This document shows, piece after piece, positions 1 through 10,774 of a stretch of 64,000 nt of DNA. Below the pieces are notes generated by a model, which saw only the letters and a program-made list of their open reading frames with translations, did no database searches and had not been told where the DNA came from. The translations under genes and the position numbers were made by a program. Each line of letters opens with the position of its first letter. Positions within the stretch are counted from its first letter, which is position 1. This DNA is from Flectonema sp. DT1601 (taxonomy: Eukaryota > Euglenozoa > Diplonemea > Diplonemida > Diplonemidae): assembly GCA_964019425.1 (NCBI GenBank), contig OZ025782.1, positions 1,718,532 to 1,782,531 on the forward strand. Direction: 5' to 3'.

Positions 1-702
1 TTAATGGGCGCAAAACGCTTGGCAAGTTGTAGCGACGTACACCTCCCTCACCAAAACAGCAGTATGCTACTTTCACTTCAAGAAGATGATGGTAGTATTG
101 CCGGTACGGCTACTGATGTATCGCCGTGTGCTCCGTTCGGTGGATTTTCAACCAATCTGGCGAGTCCACCGGTGTCACCACGTCTTGGATCTTTTAATCA
201 CGTTCAACATATTGTTGATGGGGATTTTGTTATCGTTCACGACGAACACGAAACTAAAAGTAATCTAACTAATGATTGTAATGAAATAGCTGAGGGTGTT
301 GAAGAAACTGCAGACGACGATAAAATTGGTCAACCCATTCCAACTGGAGTATCAGAATTAAAGCCCTCCTTAATAGAACAGACCGTCAGAGATGATGATG
401 ATGTTGATAAGCGAGAAGCAGCGTCACCTCATTCAGTTGCTCCACCAGTCACTCCACCTCCGTCACCGCGGTTTGTCTCCGATGCATCATTTTGCTCACC
501 TCCAGAAGTTGGTTCATATGTTGCAGCGACTCGAATAGATTTGTTATTTTACTTCGCTCTGGCCTTCGATGTTCCTCCTCAAGAATCAGACGCCGCCTGG
601 GTTGCCGACTGGCTTACGAAATTCGCAAACTGCACCACAACTGGCGGCATCACATCGCAGTTCTTCACACCGCTCACCAAAGAAGTATGCAGCGTTAAGT
701 AA
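1..702 (+). CDS. Unknown protein, 3' part of a gene running in from the left
   Basis: I do not recognise this protein. The frame is open from the first bases to a TAA at 700-702, and the ATG at base 4 is only the first one available inside the window, so the true start may lie upstream. The visible 232 residues are low in predicted structure for the first 170, with Ser-Pro and Thr-Pro clusters around residues 54-60 and 148-155 (SPPVSPRLGS and VTPPPSPRF), which look like repeated proline-directed kinase sites, and acidic stretches between them. The last 60 residues look folded: a hydrophobic helix (DLLFYFALAF) followed by an amphipathic segment with two Trp. It is followed after about 450 bases by the glucosylceramidase gene on the same strand. 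It could also be an upstream exon of a larger gene. Confidence that it is coding is moderate, based on length and non-repetitive composition. Confidence 0.55.
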   Translation, partial: LMGAKRLASCSDVHLPHQNSSMLLSLQEDDGSIAGTATDVSPCAPFGGFSTNLASPPVSPRLGSFNHVQHIVDGDFVIVHDEHETKSNLTNDCNEIAEGVEETADDDKIGQPIPTGVSELKPSLIEQTVRDDDDVDKREAASPHSVAPPVTPPPSPRFVSDASFCSPPEVGSYVAATRIDLLFYFALAFDVPPQESDAAWVADWLTKFANCTTTGGITSQFFTPLTKEVCSVK

Positions 703-1150
703 TAAGACAACAGTTAGAATAGTTATTTTTGTTATTGTAATTTACACCATCGATACAGAATGATATTAGAGCAGCAGAATCATCTACAGACTGCCGTGTG
801 AGACAAGTTAACCCCTCTGGGAGAGTCAAGTTCGGTGCTGTTACGTATCCATAACAACTGACAGAAGTATCTTTTTTTTTATTGTTTTCTACTGTTCTTC
901 CTGCTTCCCAACGCTAGCATTTATTGTTGTTTTTGGTAATAATGATATTCGAATCCTAAACAACTTCTGGTAGATCCTTCTGCAAGAAGAAAAAAAAAAA
1001 AAAAACAACATCCGCACCGATCCACGGGCGATAAGGTTTTTCTGTATGACAACGAGTAATCTTAAAATCCATTATAATGTTATTGTTCTTACAGGTGCTA
1101 CACAAGAAGGTGGCGTCACACAAGCATATCCCCCCGACCCCCTCAAGATA
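703..1150. other. Intergenic; contains an AG splice acceptor for the next gene
   Basis: No gene is seen. The stretch holds a T9 run near 872, an A18 run near 990, and a T-rich acceptor ending in TTACAG at 1094, which is the likely trans-splice or 5' UTR intron acceptor of the GBA2-type gene. Confidence 0.5.
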
Positions 1151-4045
1151 ATGAAAGAAAGGATATCTAGAATGAAATGTGGTGGAACGAGACAACGTGA
1201 TGATGACGAGTCAGATAATCGTTTAGAGATGAGAGACGTAGCTGGTGTGACGATTCCCGAAGAGGCTTGGGGTCGGAATTTCTGGGCAGCTGAACCAACA
1301 AAGAGGAAACCTCTAAAGCCAACAGTTTGTCAATCCTTATCACTAATACCACTCGGATATCGAATGTGGAGACGAGTAAGAGATGAGAAAAGTCGGGGAG
1401 TTGGTCAATTCATGGACCCATTCTCTGATTGGCAACATGACACCTCTCACGGGGTCCCGTTGGGAGGAATAGGTTGCGGGAGTTTTGGCCGAGGGTGGAG
1501 AGGCGATTTCCGACGATATTCAACAGGTTCCTCGACTACGGGAGTTGTTTATATTACTGAAGATACCCCGCATACGGGATTCTCCATATGTACCTCGACA
1601 CCTTCTTCAAAAATACCTGATGGCAGAGTTCTGAAGGTTGCTTCCCCTTCTGACAATCCTACTTCTTCTGTTCGGTATGTTATTCGTTTTGTTTTCCTAG
1701 TACTGTTTGGAAAAAAGGGGGCGTTAAAACGATAAAAAAATAAACAGCTATCTAACTCCCAGCAATAGCTGTGAGTGTTATTCTCTTTATCCAAGGGCTT
1801 GGCAAGTATACGACTCTCCTACTGCTGCATTGGTATGTATATCAAGTCTTTGACATAATGAAAACCACAACCACAAAACTTAAATTATCTACAGTGAAGC
1901 AGATCCCTAGCAGGTTGTGCTATGGATCAACCACTGCACTTTATTTCAGAAATATAAAAAATCACAAATAAAAACCCAAGCAGACTGACCCGAACCCTCA
2001 CAGATACCTACTCACATGCGAACAAATCTCTCCAGTTATTGCTGATAACTATGTTGACTCTTGCCTACCTGTTGGTGTGTTTGAGTGGACCATTGAAAAT
2101 ATGTATGTAATGTTGTTTCTCTTTAGGGTTTAACAGTCAACAGTTGCTGTACTGTACGTACTGTACTGTATTTTAATAAAAACACAGTGGTGATGAACCA
2201 ATGGACGTATCGATGATGTTTTCAGCTCACAATGGAACAACTATTGACTCTCAAAAGAGTGCAGGAGCTCATTCGGAACCACAAGCAAACACTGCGTGTG
2301 TTTATTTATCACATCCTGTTGGTTCTGATCCAGGGTCCTATTGCATTTCAGCTGAGCCTTCACAACATGATCAGGCAGCACCTGATGCTGAACCAAGTAT
2401 GGTGTCAGCATGTCGAGAATGGCCAGCAGAGTGTTTCAATGATTTGTTTACGGAATTCGTAAACAGAAACGGAAACCTTCCACGACATCGTCTCCGTCAG
2501 TCGGGTCCTCATGTAGGCAACAGCGGTGGTATTGGTGCTGTTGCGTGTTCAGTTCAAGTCCCTCCAGGTCAGAAAAGGAGTATGGTTTTTAGTGTTGCTT
2601 GGGACTTCCCTATCGCGAGATTTGGACAATCAGAAAATACCTACCTAATGAAATACACTGAGCTGTATGGTTCTGATGGACAGGCTTCTGTACAATTATC
2701 ACAAGACGCCCTTCAGCAATACAAACGTTGGAGAGCTCAAATTATAAAATGGCAATACGATAAAGTTATAAAATTCACTTCAATTCCCACTTGGATGCGC
2801 GGGATGATTATAAACGAAAGTTATTTCCTAACTGCGGGTGGATCAGTATGGACTCTGGACGGAGGATTTTCAAAAAATAAAAGTGGTCATTGGCTTTACT
2901 TAGAAGGCATGGAATATCGAATGTTCAACACATACGATGTTCATTTCTACGCGTCCTTTGCATTGGCAACTCTGTTTCCTTTGATTGAAAAATCACTCAT
3001 AGATGATATTAAAAATGCCATAGCAGTAGTCGATAATGAGGAAATTACATATTTGCATTCTGGAGAGCGTGGGCCTCGAAAAACGACAAAGGCTGTACCC
3101 CATGATTTGGGAGGACCTACTGAATCACCGTGGACAAAACAAAATATATACTGCATTCATAACACGGCAAAGTGGAAAGACTTACCAATGAAATATGTTT
3201 TAATGGTGTTTAGAGATTACAAAGCCTTTGGAGAAGATAAAGATTTCTTAAAAGAAATGTGGGACACAGTTTATACTGTAATGGAAGTTACTCTGGCGAA
3301 CTATGATCCTGACAACACCGGCATGATACGAAATAGTGCATGGCCTGATCAAACATACGATGCGTGGACAAGTCAAGGTGTTACTGCTTACTGTGGTGGT
3401 CTGTGGTTAGCTTCTCTGAGAGTTACCGAGGAAATAGCGAGTATTTTAGGATATGAATCTGAGTCTACAAAATACAAAGGAATCCTATCAAGAGCTCAAA
3501 GTGTTTACAGTACTCTTTGGAATAACAATGGTGGTTATTATAATTATGATTCTTCGAAGAGTGCCCATCATGATTCAGTCATGTCTGATCAATGCTGTGG
3601 TGAATGGTACGTTAAATGCTGTGGACTAAAAAGTGTACTGCCACCATCAAATGCTGCAATTGCTTTGAAAACAGTATATAAGTTAAACGTACTGAAATTT
3701 GGTTTGAAATGTGGATCAGAAAGACACAGGGGAGTCGTCAACGGCATGCGACCTAACGGCTCAATAGACACTACCAGCATGCAGAGTATGGAATGCTGGT
3801 CTGGAACGTCATTCTCGGTAGCATCCAACATGCTTCTTCATGGCATGAAAGACGAGGCCCTAACCACAATGAAAGGACTGTATGATTCAATTTATTCAGA
3901 CTTTGGGTTTTGGTTTAATACTCCAGAAGCGTGGCTTTATGATGGCTCATTTAGGTCGCTGGGATACATGCGACCTCTATGCGTATGGTCTATTCCATGG
4001 GCTCTTCAATTACAGGAAGAAAACAATAGCACTTTCGATGATTGA
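1151..4045 (+). CDS. GBA2: Non-lysosomal glucosylceramidase (GBA2-like, GH116), four exons
   Basis: GBA2-family enzymes cleave glucose from glucosylceramide at the cytosolic face of membranes. Exons read as 1151-1674, 1763-1832, 1984-2102 and 2188-4045 (about 856 residues; human GBA2 is 927). The joins were set by frame and by human-like blocks: [17 protein letters not shown] in exon 1, [12 protein letters not shown] in exon 2, [10 protein letters not shown] and [12 protein letters not shown] in exon 3, and [16 protein letters not shown] at the start of exon 4. The catalytic domain has [27 protein letters not shown] [57 protein letters not shown] and RSLGYMRPL, all matching GH116; the catalytic Glu and Asp of the family are expected in the NESYFL and DQTYDAW segments. 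The start at 1151 is the first ATG after the acceptor at 1094. Introns are 88, 151 and 85 bp, all GT-AG. No signal peptide is seen, as expected for a non-lysosomal enzyme. Confidence 0.93.
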
Positions 4046-7000
4046 GCTGTGATTTTTTCCCCTCTATTTTCCTTTTTGCTGGACGGCATTTAATGTGAAA
4101 AAAGCACAATCAATTTTTTTTTGTTCGTTTCTTTAAAAAAAAATATTAAATAGACTAGGGATGGCTGTTAGAAGGAGAAACAAAAAAAAAAAAAAATAAG
4201 GAACGAAAGAAAAAAAAAAAAAAAAAAAAACTAAACTCATTTTCGACTTATAGAGTTATGTTTTTTTTTTACTTTTGTATTTTTTTTAAAATTTTTTAAT
4301 TTTGTTTTGTTTGTTACTTCTTCTTTCCATTAAAAAAAAAAAATAATCTTTTTTGGAACTCATGCAGTGATCCTATGCTATATAATAATTAGCTAGTAAG
4401 TAGATTTGCAAAACAAGATTTCCATCACTTTTTTTTAGGTTTTTCATCTTTATGTTTTTTGAGTACCTAAAGAAGAGTGATACTCATCTATAGATGAGGA
4501 TAGGTGATTAGTTTGCTTGTCGTAACCTCCGGGTGTCTGTTTTTTCTTTTTTTTTCAACATTGCGTTGATTCTTTTTTTTTTTTCAATTTAGTTACCCAG
4601 GATGCTGCCCTTACTTGCTTCGACACACTCAAGCGTTCCTTCTATCTCCTGAAGTTGTTTATATCTTGTTGGCTTTCTTTACAGTTTTTTTCCCCATTTT
4701 TTTTCGAACCTGCCAAGAAAAAACTGTTTTATTATTATTAATTATGGCTGTATCACAGCGTCCCATAAAAAAAAAAAAAAACATTATGGGCTTTTTTTTT
4801 TCTTTTAAAAGTGAGAAAATGCTTTTGAAAGAGCTATAAAAAAGTTTTTTTTTTTTTTTCAATTATTTTTTTTTAGTGTTTGCACCAAACTGACCCCTGT
4901 AAGTCTACAAAAACGTATTCTATGACAGGAAAGTAGCGCAAATCTATGAAATTGGTATTTTTGGTGAGCCCATTTTAAGAGAGGCGCTACACCGTGATGA
5001 ACATCGCTTTATTAATTCTTTTTTTTTTTTTCCCTTTTCAATCTTACCAGATATATAACTTTGTTGGCTAAAATTCATCTTTTAGCAGCGACACATTATT
5101 TTCACTGTACAGTGTATATGTTAAGACCTCCTTATCTGGTCATCCGCTGCCTTTTATTGGTAGCGTTTTTTTTTTTTTTTTTGTTTGTTTGTTTGTTTCT
5201 CCTTGCGTATTGAGCCACGACCAAATTCAACTGAGCAAAAGATCCCAACACGTTCATATTATCTAATTTTCAAGGAAGATGAAGGGACTATGTTATTTTC
5301 CCATAAAATAACTATTCAGGTTAGCCTTATATTTCGTTGAACGAAGCACGGTGTTTGGTTTGATTCCTGATCATAGTTTTTCATTGAGCGTAGACAGAAT
5401 CCTGTCACACGGGGGAAAATAAATTATGGCCATTGGAAATAACGGCTTTCAATCTGAAAAATTTCTTCTCCAAAAAAAAAAAAAAAAACACGTTTGTGTT
5501 TTGAAATAAAGGAGGAAAGACACTTTTATTGTTCTTACAATCTGAGTTTTCGGAGAAAAGAGATTTGTGTACTTTCCTATTTCCTTTATCAAGATTGTGT
5601 ATTTGTTGTGCACAAATGAAAGTATGAGTGAAGTTGGATTGATTTTTTTTTTTTTTTTTTTAATGTTCATTTTAAGTTATTGAACAAACTAAAAATTACG
5701 ATTTTTTTTTTTTTTTTGCATCCACATTTTTGTGTGGAAGGAAATATTATTGACCCGATCACAGTTCACAATTCCGTTCTCCGTTTTTGCTCTCCGTGTT
5801 TTTCTCCCTTTTTCTTTTCTCTAGTTGTGTTGAAACTAAACCAAACCAACATATTACTTTTTAGGTTGAATCGTTCGACTGCGAAAAAGCAAAAAAACGT
5901 TTGTTGTGTGTGTTTCGTAAAGGGTTTTCTAATGTCTGAGTAGCAGCGCCCTGCACAAGCGATTCTTTAACCCCCATTATACCATACTTGATTGCAATTT
6001 CGAAGATTTTATCCTATGAAAGCTTTTTTTTGAGATAAGAAAAATGGGTTTAGACAAAAATCCTTTTTTTTTCCCCATTGTAGAATCTTACTACTGATGA
6101 CCCTCTCTCTTTTCCCCCCTCCATTTTTATTTATTTTTATTTTTTGCTGATTCGCGCATTGACCATTGTCAGAACACATTCGACCTTCCCTCGCTTTTAT
6201 TTATACACCTGAAATGCCGTTACTACTTAAGAAGTGCTTTTTCTTTTTTCTTTTCTCTCCGGAGTTGGCCTATTAATCAAATGAATAGATATATAAATCC
6301 ACGTCTGTTGGAGGTGTTACAAACCTCAGGACTATCGCGTAACAACAAACTGTTTTTTTTTTCTCTTTCTTTTTTTCTCTTTTCAGTTAGTTTATTTCGC
6401 GTTGTTGGTTTCCCTTCAGCTGACAGTTTTTCCCTCTTTTTTTTTTTTTTTTTTTTTGAATAGTTTACCCCGTCTCTTTTTTTAAAAGCGCTGTAGTCAC
6501 TATGCGCTGGGCGGAGTAATGCTTATTTGAAAAAAAATATTGGAAATGTTGTATTTTAATTTACTGCGCTTTTTGTATAAGTAGTTTTTTTTTCCTCTTT
6601 TTTTTTTTCTGAATGAGAGCTGTGCTCACCGGGTATTTTTCTCCGATAAGTCAGCTGTCGTTCCTTTTTTTTTTTCCTTCTTTTTCTCCCGTATTATTGG
6701 TGTGCAAAAAACAAATAAAAAGAAGAAAAAGAAAAAAAAAAAAAAGAAAAAAAAAAAAGAAACAATAGTATTTCTTCGTTCAATCTTTTTCGTCTAACCT
6801 ACTTATTGCGCCCTTGTAGTTTTTTTCTGTTTCGTGATGCATTTCAATAGGAAATTTGTTGCATTTTTTTTCTCTTTTTCTAACCTTACTTGCCTCGCGG
6901 GGTTTCGTTCTTTTCCCACCTTTCCCATCTATTGACATTATTATCAAACAGTTCTTACAAAATTGAATCTGACTTATGACGATGCACAATGTGTCATCCG

Positions 7001-7628
7001 ATGGACTTAAACAAATTAATTTTAGCCCAAATCCCCATGTTGGGATTTTTTGAATGACCACACAACTTTGGAAAAGTAAAAAGGACATACGCCTATGGTA
7101 TTATCAATTAATCTGAAAAATTAAAAAAAAATAAAAATAGAAATAAATAAAAAAAATTTAAATAATTTTTTTCTTTTTTTTCGATACTTGTTGTATCGTT
7201 ATCTGTACCAAGAAAAAAAAAAAAAAAAAGATTCTTTAAAGAAAAAAAAAGGCGGCATTTATCGCAGGCAGCAGCAGCGTCACTGCACTGGATCGAAAAC
7301 TATCAGGACACTTCGGAAAAACTGGAAAAAAAAAAAAAAGACTTCTGAAAAGACGTGTCTGATTCTCTCAAGGAATACTGTCCTGCCAAGCAAAAAATAA
7401 AGAAATCTTTGGGTTGTAGTCACCCCACGATACTTATATAGCTCACCTGTAGCATTGTTGAACGTTTTTTTTTTTTTTTTTTTTCCCCTCATGGTGTTTA
7501 CATATAAATTAATAAATCTACTTACAATGAAACAGGATGATACAACACTGTAGATTGAACAAGAAAGTTGCTTATTTTTTTTGATATGTTGATATATATA
7601 CTTAGCAACAGTTTTATAAACAAACATA
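4046..7628. other. Gene-poor AT-rich stretch
   Basis: No supportable gene. The stretch is dominated by A and T runs of 8 to 20 bases, often T-run followed by C (for example near 6061-6120). It contains a copy of a dispersed repeat at 5754-5975 and a possible copy of another on the minus strand at 5596-5636. Short open frames here are lysine- or phenylalanine-rich translations of homopolymers. Confidence 0.6.
5754..5975 (+). repeat. Dispersed repeat family A, copy 1
   Basis: Shares ordered blocks with 49130-49260: CCCGAT followed by AGTTCACAATTC, then AAACGTTTNTGTTGT-like sequence, a TTCGTAAAG.GTTTTCTAAT block and a right end resembling GCNNGTGATTCTTTNACC. The copy here is longer because of T-rich insertions. 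Similarity was judged by eye; no coding capacity is seen. Confidence 0.55.
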
Positions 7629-8000
7629 ATGCTTTCTGGATATGCTGACTACAGTTTGTATGGATCAGTTCAGCAGCCAGCTTCACCAACTGCTGAACTA
7701 ACTAAGGACGCTCCACTTCGTTGGAAGGCAGCAGAACCCGCAGATGCAAAGACAGAACAAAAATCTGTGGACATTAATAAAAGCGAAGCACTTAACTACT
7801 TCGGATACGGTGATTATAATTTAATTGGTGAGATGGAAGAACCACAAGAAGCAGCTCCCAAAGTCAGGCAATCATCACTTCATTACAAACAGCAAGTTAC
7901 TGATCCTGTAGCTTCGCTAGACATCCCACAAGAAGGAGTTAAAAACGACTCATTCGAGCTGGGATATGGAACATACCAGCTTTACACTGGTGACGCTTAA
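7629..8000 (+). CDS. Small unknown protein with three G-Y-x-x-Y-x-L repeats
   Basis: I do not recognise this 123-residue protein. It has three spaced copies of one short motif: GYADYSLYG at residues 4-12, GYGDYNLIG at about 58-66 and GYGTYQLYTG near the C-terminus (about 112-121). Between them are charged, Pro/Ala/Gln-rich linkers that look disordered. The regular spacing of about 54 residues suggests a repeat of short linear binding motifs rather than a folded enzyme. The ATG follows a T-rich acceptor-like stretch ending in CAACAG at 7612. Codon content is normal and free of homopolymer, unlike flanking DNA, which supports a real gene. No signal peptide or membrane segment. Confidence 0.75.
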   Translation: MLSGYADYSLYGSVQQPASPTAELTKDAPLRWKAAEPADAKTEQKSVDINKSEALNYFGYGDYNLIGEMEEPQEAAPKVRQSSLHYKQQVTDPVASLDIPQEGVKNDSFELGYGTYQLYTGDA

Positions 8001-8653
8001 AGTATTACACTCCCTTCTGATACATCAGATGTGGTGCAGCCATCCCCCTGTGTAATATGATTAACAAATAAATGAGTATTTCCCCTCTTCGATCGTTCTA
8101 AATGTGAAATGATATACCATCGTGTAGAATGACTTCTCACGATGGAGTGAGTAAGTAACCGTAGCGTGTTTGCACGGTTTTTTGCGATGGGTGTGTAATT
8201 GACCTATTGTGAATCTGGGTTTGATTTCTTTTTTGAATAAGTATTTTTTCCCCCCTGCGGTTTAAACAGTTTGTTTGCTTTGCCTGTATGGGATACTGGC
8301 AAGCACATTTTTGCGATTTCTCTGGTGTTTTGTGTTGTCAAAAAAAAAAAAAAAACTGAGTTGAATTTAATTTTCACAAAAGTGTACGGTCGCCTTTTCT
8401 TTAATCTTTTTCCCTTCTTGTTACTTTGGGATTCTATAAGTATAAATAAATAAATAAATAAATAAGTACTCCTTTCCTTTTTCTTCTTATCTAGTTGCTT
8501 GTCGTTGTTCTATGTTATGTTTCTCTGAGTGCATCGTGCTGACTGTTTTGTTCATCGTCTTTGTTAGCGACTATATTATCTTTTGCAACTGTTTATTTTT
8601 TTTTTCACCAAATCTTTTATTAAAATTGTGGTATAAAAAAAATATTGCAAAAT

Positions 8654-8684
<31 letters not shown>

Positions 8685-9419
8685 GGCATAATATTAAGTT
8701 AATTATTTCCTTTTTTTTACCCCCTAATCCCTTGGTTGGTGTCGTGTAAAACGATTTTTCCTCTAAGTTATTTGTCAACAACAGTGATTTAAAGTAACTT
8801 AGATACTAGCTGTCACTTAATTAGACGGCCAGGACATTCTTTTTGTGTTAAAGAATACATCGATCGCCTATGAATTTAAAAAAGAAAAAAAAAAAAAAAA
8901 AAAGAGAACGAATGGAAAATCATCTTATTTCGTGTTATACATGATTAGGGGAGTCTTGCATGAGTATTATGCTGCATGCAGTGGGTCTGGGTCGTAACAC
9001 TTCTGGTAAACGAATATCTCGCCTGAGAGTCTCACGGTTGTGGACCGAATTACTGGTACCCCGTGAGCTTCTCCAGAGGTTGTGACTTCACTGACTTACA
9101 ACAAAGAAAGAAAAAAAAAAAATTGAATGACACAACCATTTCAAAAAGTTATTTCGGTCATCCTTTCAAATGGGATCGACTAAAAAAGTCCTTCCTCCCC
9201 TTTCCTGGCACAGACGAGTCTCTTAGGTTGACTGATTGTCGTGCAACTAATCAAGTTCGCTCTAATTATTAAAGCTACACATTCTACAGTGAACAACAGA
9301 ACAATGGTTTTCTGATTTCTGAACTAGCAGCGAACAGAATCAAAAGCTTAATTATATTTCTTAGCATTATTTAATATAACCCATATTTTAACCCTTTCTA
9401 TAAGTTTTTATTACCAACC
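8001..9419. other. Intergenic, with a short structured region near 8117-8182
   Basis: No gene is seen. Apart from the hairpins at 8117-8182, the stretch has an (AAAT)n-like AATA run at 8443-8465, a T28-like run near 8660 and an A20 run near 8890. A non-repetitive patch at 8935-9060 has no open frame. Confidence 0.5.
8117..8182 (+). other. Two inverted repeats, the second ending in a T6 run
   Basis: CCATCGTG at 8117-8124 is matched perfectly by CACGATGG at 8138-8145. Twelve bases on, ACCGT and ACGGT (8158-8177) enclose an inner CGTG-TTTG-CACG and are followed directly by six T. The pair sits about 120 bases after the stop codon of the small gene at 7629-8000. It may be a 3' UTR structure or a small RNA with a Pol III-type T-run; the sequence alone does not decide. 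Confidence 0.35.
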
Positions 9420-10076
9420 ATGAGTTCCTCGAAGCAGTCGCAGGTAGCAACCCAGAAGTCTTCAAAAAAGACTACAACCAAACATCCCTGCAGAAAAGAT
9501 AGATTCAGAGCTGCGGTCATCCAAATTGGTGAGACACCTATGTTGAAATTAGACAATGGTGGTGAGTATTATTTTGCTTACAGAAGCGTAAAGAAGAGAC
9601 CTGGTGAACAAAGACAGATTCTGGTAGTTGGGGATATCGTAGACTGTAGATTGACTAAGACGATACCAGCTAAGGCGGTATCTATTAAAATTGTTTCAAA
9701 GCTACCACAACCGAAAGCAGAAAAAGATGTCATCCAAAACGTCTACCAGCACGACCCATATGCTGTACCTGACCTTATGTCGGAGTTAGGTGGAAAGGGA
9801 GGTGTAGATAGCGTTGTTGACAGCTATTTAGATTCTCTCTTGTCGCCTCCTAAGGCAACTTCGACACAAAAACAGAATAAATTAATGTCTATTGGAGATG
9901 ATTTCCCTACTGATGTTATCTTCTTGGGTAAGACGCAACCATTCTCTGTAGATGAAGAAGAACTGGAGCAGCATTCGTTGATCCCAGAAGCTCCCAGTTG
10001 CATGCATTTCGATTACGAAATCAATCCCTTCGTTCCTCGAGTGAGGTCTACTTCGTGTCCTCCAATTAGGTGCTGA
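9420..10076 (+). CDS. Unknown basic-to-acidic protein with a compact N-terminal beta-rich domain
   Basis: I do not recognise this 218-residue protein. Residues 1-25 are Ser/Lys-rich. Residues about 28-95 look like a small beta-strand domain (FRAAVIQIGETPMLKL, GEYYFAYRSV, QILVVGDIVDCRL, AVSIKIVSKLP), reminiscent of an OB- or cold-shock-like nucleic-acid fold in strand pattern only. The middle is acidic and the C-terminal third has short hydrophobic motifs (FPTDVIFLGK, SCMHFDYEINPFVPRVRSTS) that look like linear motifs; HFDYEINPFVP with RVRSTSCPP resembles a docking site next to a phosphosite. No intron is seen. It is followed by the four-copy hairpin repeat, which may lie in its 3' UTR. Real coding status is supported by length and balanced composition between two poly-A/T deserts. 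Confidence 0.75.
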   Translation: MSSSKQSQVATQKSSKKTTTKHPCRKDRFRAAVIQIGETPMLKLDNGGEYYFAYRSVKKRPGEQRQILVVGDIVDCRLTKTIPAKAVSIKIVSKLPQPKAEKDVIQNVYQHDPYAVPDLMSELGGKGGVDSVVDSYLDSLLSPPKATSTQKQNKLMSIGDDFPTDVIFLGKTQPFSVDEEELEQHSLIPEAPSCMHFDYEINPFVPRVRSTSCPPIRC

Positions 10077-10154
10077 GTTCCTTTTCACCATCGTTGAAAG
10101 AAAATAGTGACTGAAACCAAAAATTGTTATTCTTTGTAACAAAGGGAGTGAGGC

Positions 10155-10176
10155 GTCCACACTAGCGCGTGAGGCT
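10155..10176 (+). repeat. Hairpin repeat, copy 1 of 4
   Basis: GTCCACACTAGCGCGTGAGGC. It can fold as GTC-CA-CAC-loop-GTG-A-GGC, with CAC/GTG as inner stem and GTC/GGC as outer stem with one G-T (G-U in RNA) pair. Confidence 0.8.
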
Positions 10177-10362
10177 TTTCGCTCTTTTTCTTGTTTCAAA
10201 AAAAAAAAAAATCCTCTATTTGGTTTTTTTCGTGTATTTGCTTAGCCCTTTGACTTGTTCCGAGACCGCGTTTGATGTTTTCGGTTCCTTCAACCCTGTT
10301 ACGACACGTGGCAGGCAGTTTATTTGTCTTTTCCAAATATCTTACTCCCCATGCTCAGCGAC

Positions 10363-10385
10363 GGTCCACACTTGCGCGTGAGACC
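10363..10385 (+). repeat. Hairpin repeat, copy 2 of 4
   Basis: Same element with GGTC and GACC as a perfect outer stem, inner CAC/GTG and loop TTGCGC. Starts about 209 bases after copy 1. Confidence 0.8.
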
Positions 10386-10550
10386 CTTTGAGCAGCTTTG
10401 TTTGGGAGTTTCTTATTACATTCACAGTGTTAAAAATCGCACAAGATTTTTTAAATATTTAAAAGAAACAGAAAGAAACAAAAAAAAAAAAAATTCAAAA
10501 TCTCAAAAAAAAAAAAAAAAAAAAAAATTGCATATTAGTAGCAAAGCTGA

Positions 10551-10573
10551 GGTCCACACTAGCGCGTGAGGCT
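10551..10573 (+). repeat. Hairpin repeat, copy 3 of 4
   Basis: Same element with outer GGTC/GGCT (two G-U type pairs if RNA), inner CAC/GTG and loop TAGCGC. Starts about 188 bases after copy 2. Confidence 0.8.
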
Positions 10574-10751
10574 GGCTTTGTTCTATTTATTTGCCTCTAC
10601 ACACTCTTCGTCGGGAAGGACGATCCTCGATTCGAGGAAATGTCTGTAGCCACTCTAATATTTCACTCTTTTCTTGTTTTATTGGTTTGCTCAGATAGTG
10701 TCTAAGAACAATTGCGAGGAAGAAAAGAAGAAAAAAAAGAATCCAGCAACG

Positions 10752-10774
10752 AGTCCACACTTGCGCGTGAGACT
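10752..10774 (+). repeat. Hairpin repeat, copy 4 of 4
   Basis: Same element with AGTC/GACT as a perfect outer stem, inner CAC/GTG and loop TTGCGC. Starts about 201 bases after copy 3. The G-C to A-T swap relative to copy 2 keeps the stem paired. Confidence 0.8.

Noticed and set aside
7188-7400. Lys-rich open frame upstream of the 7629 gene
   Set aside because: Formed mainly by A runs; no conserved motif.
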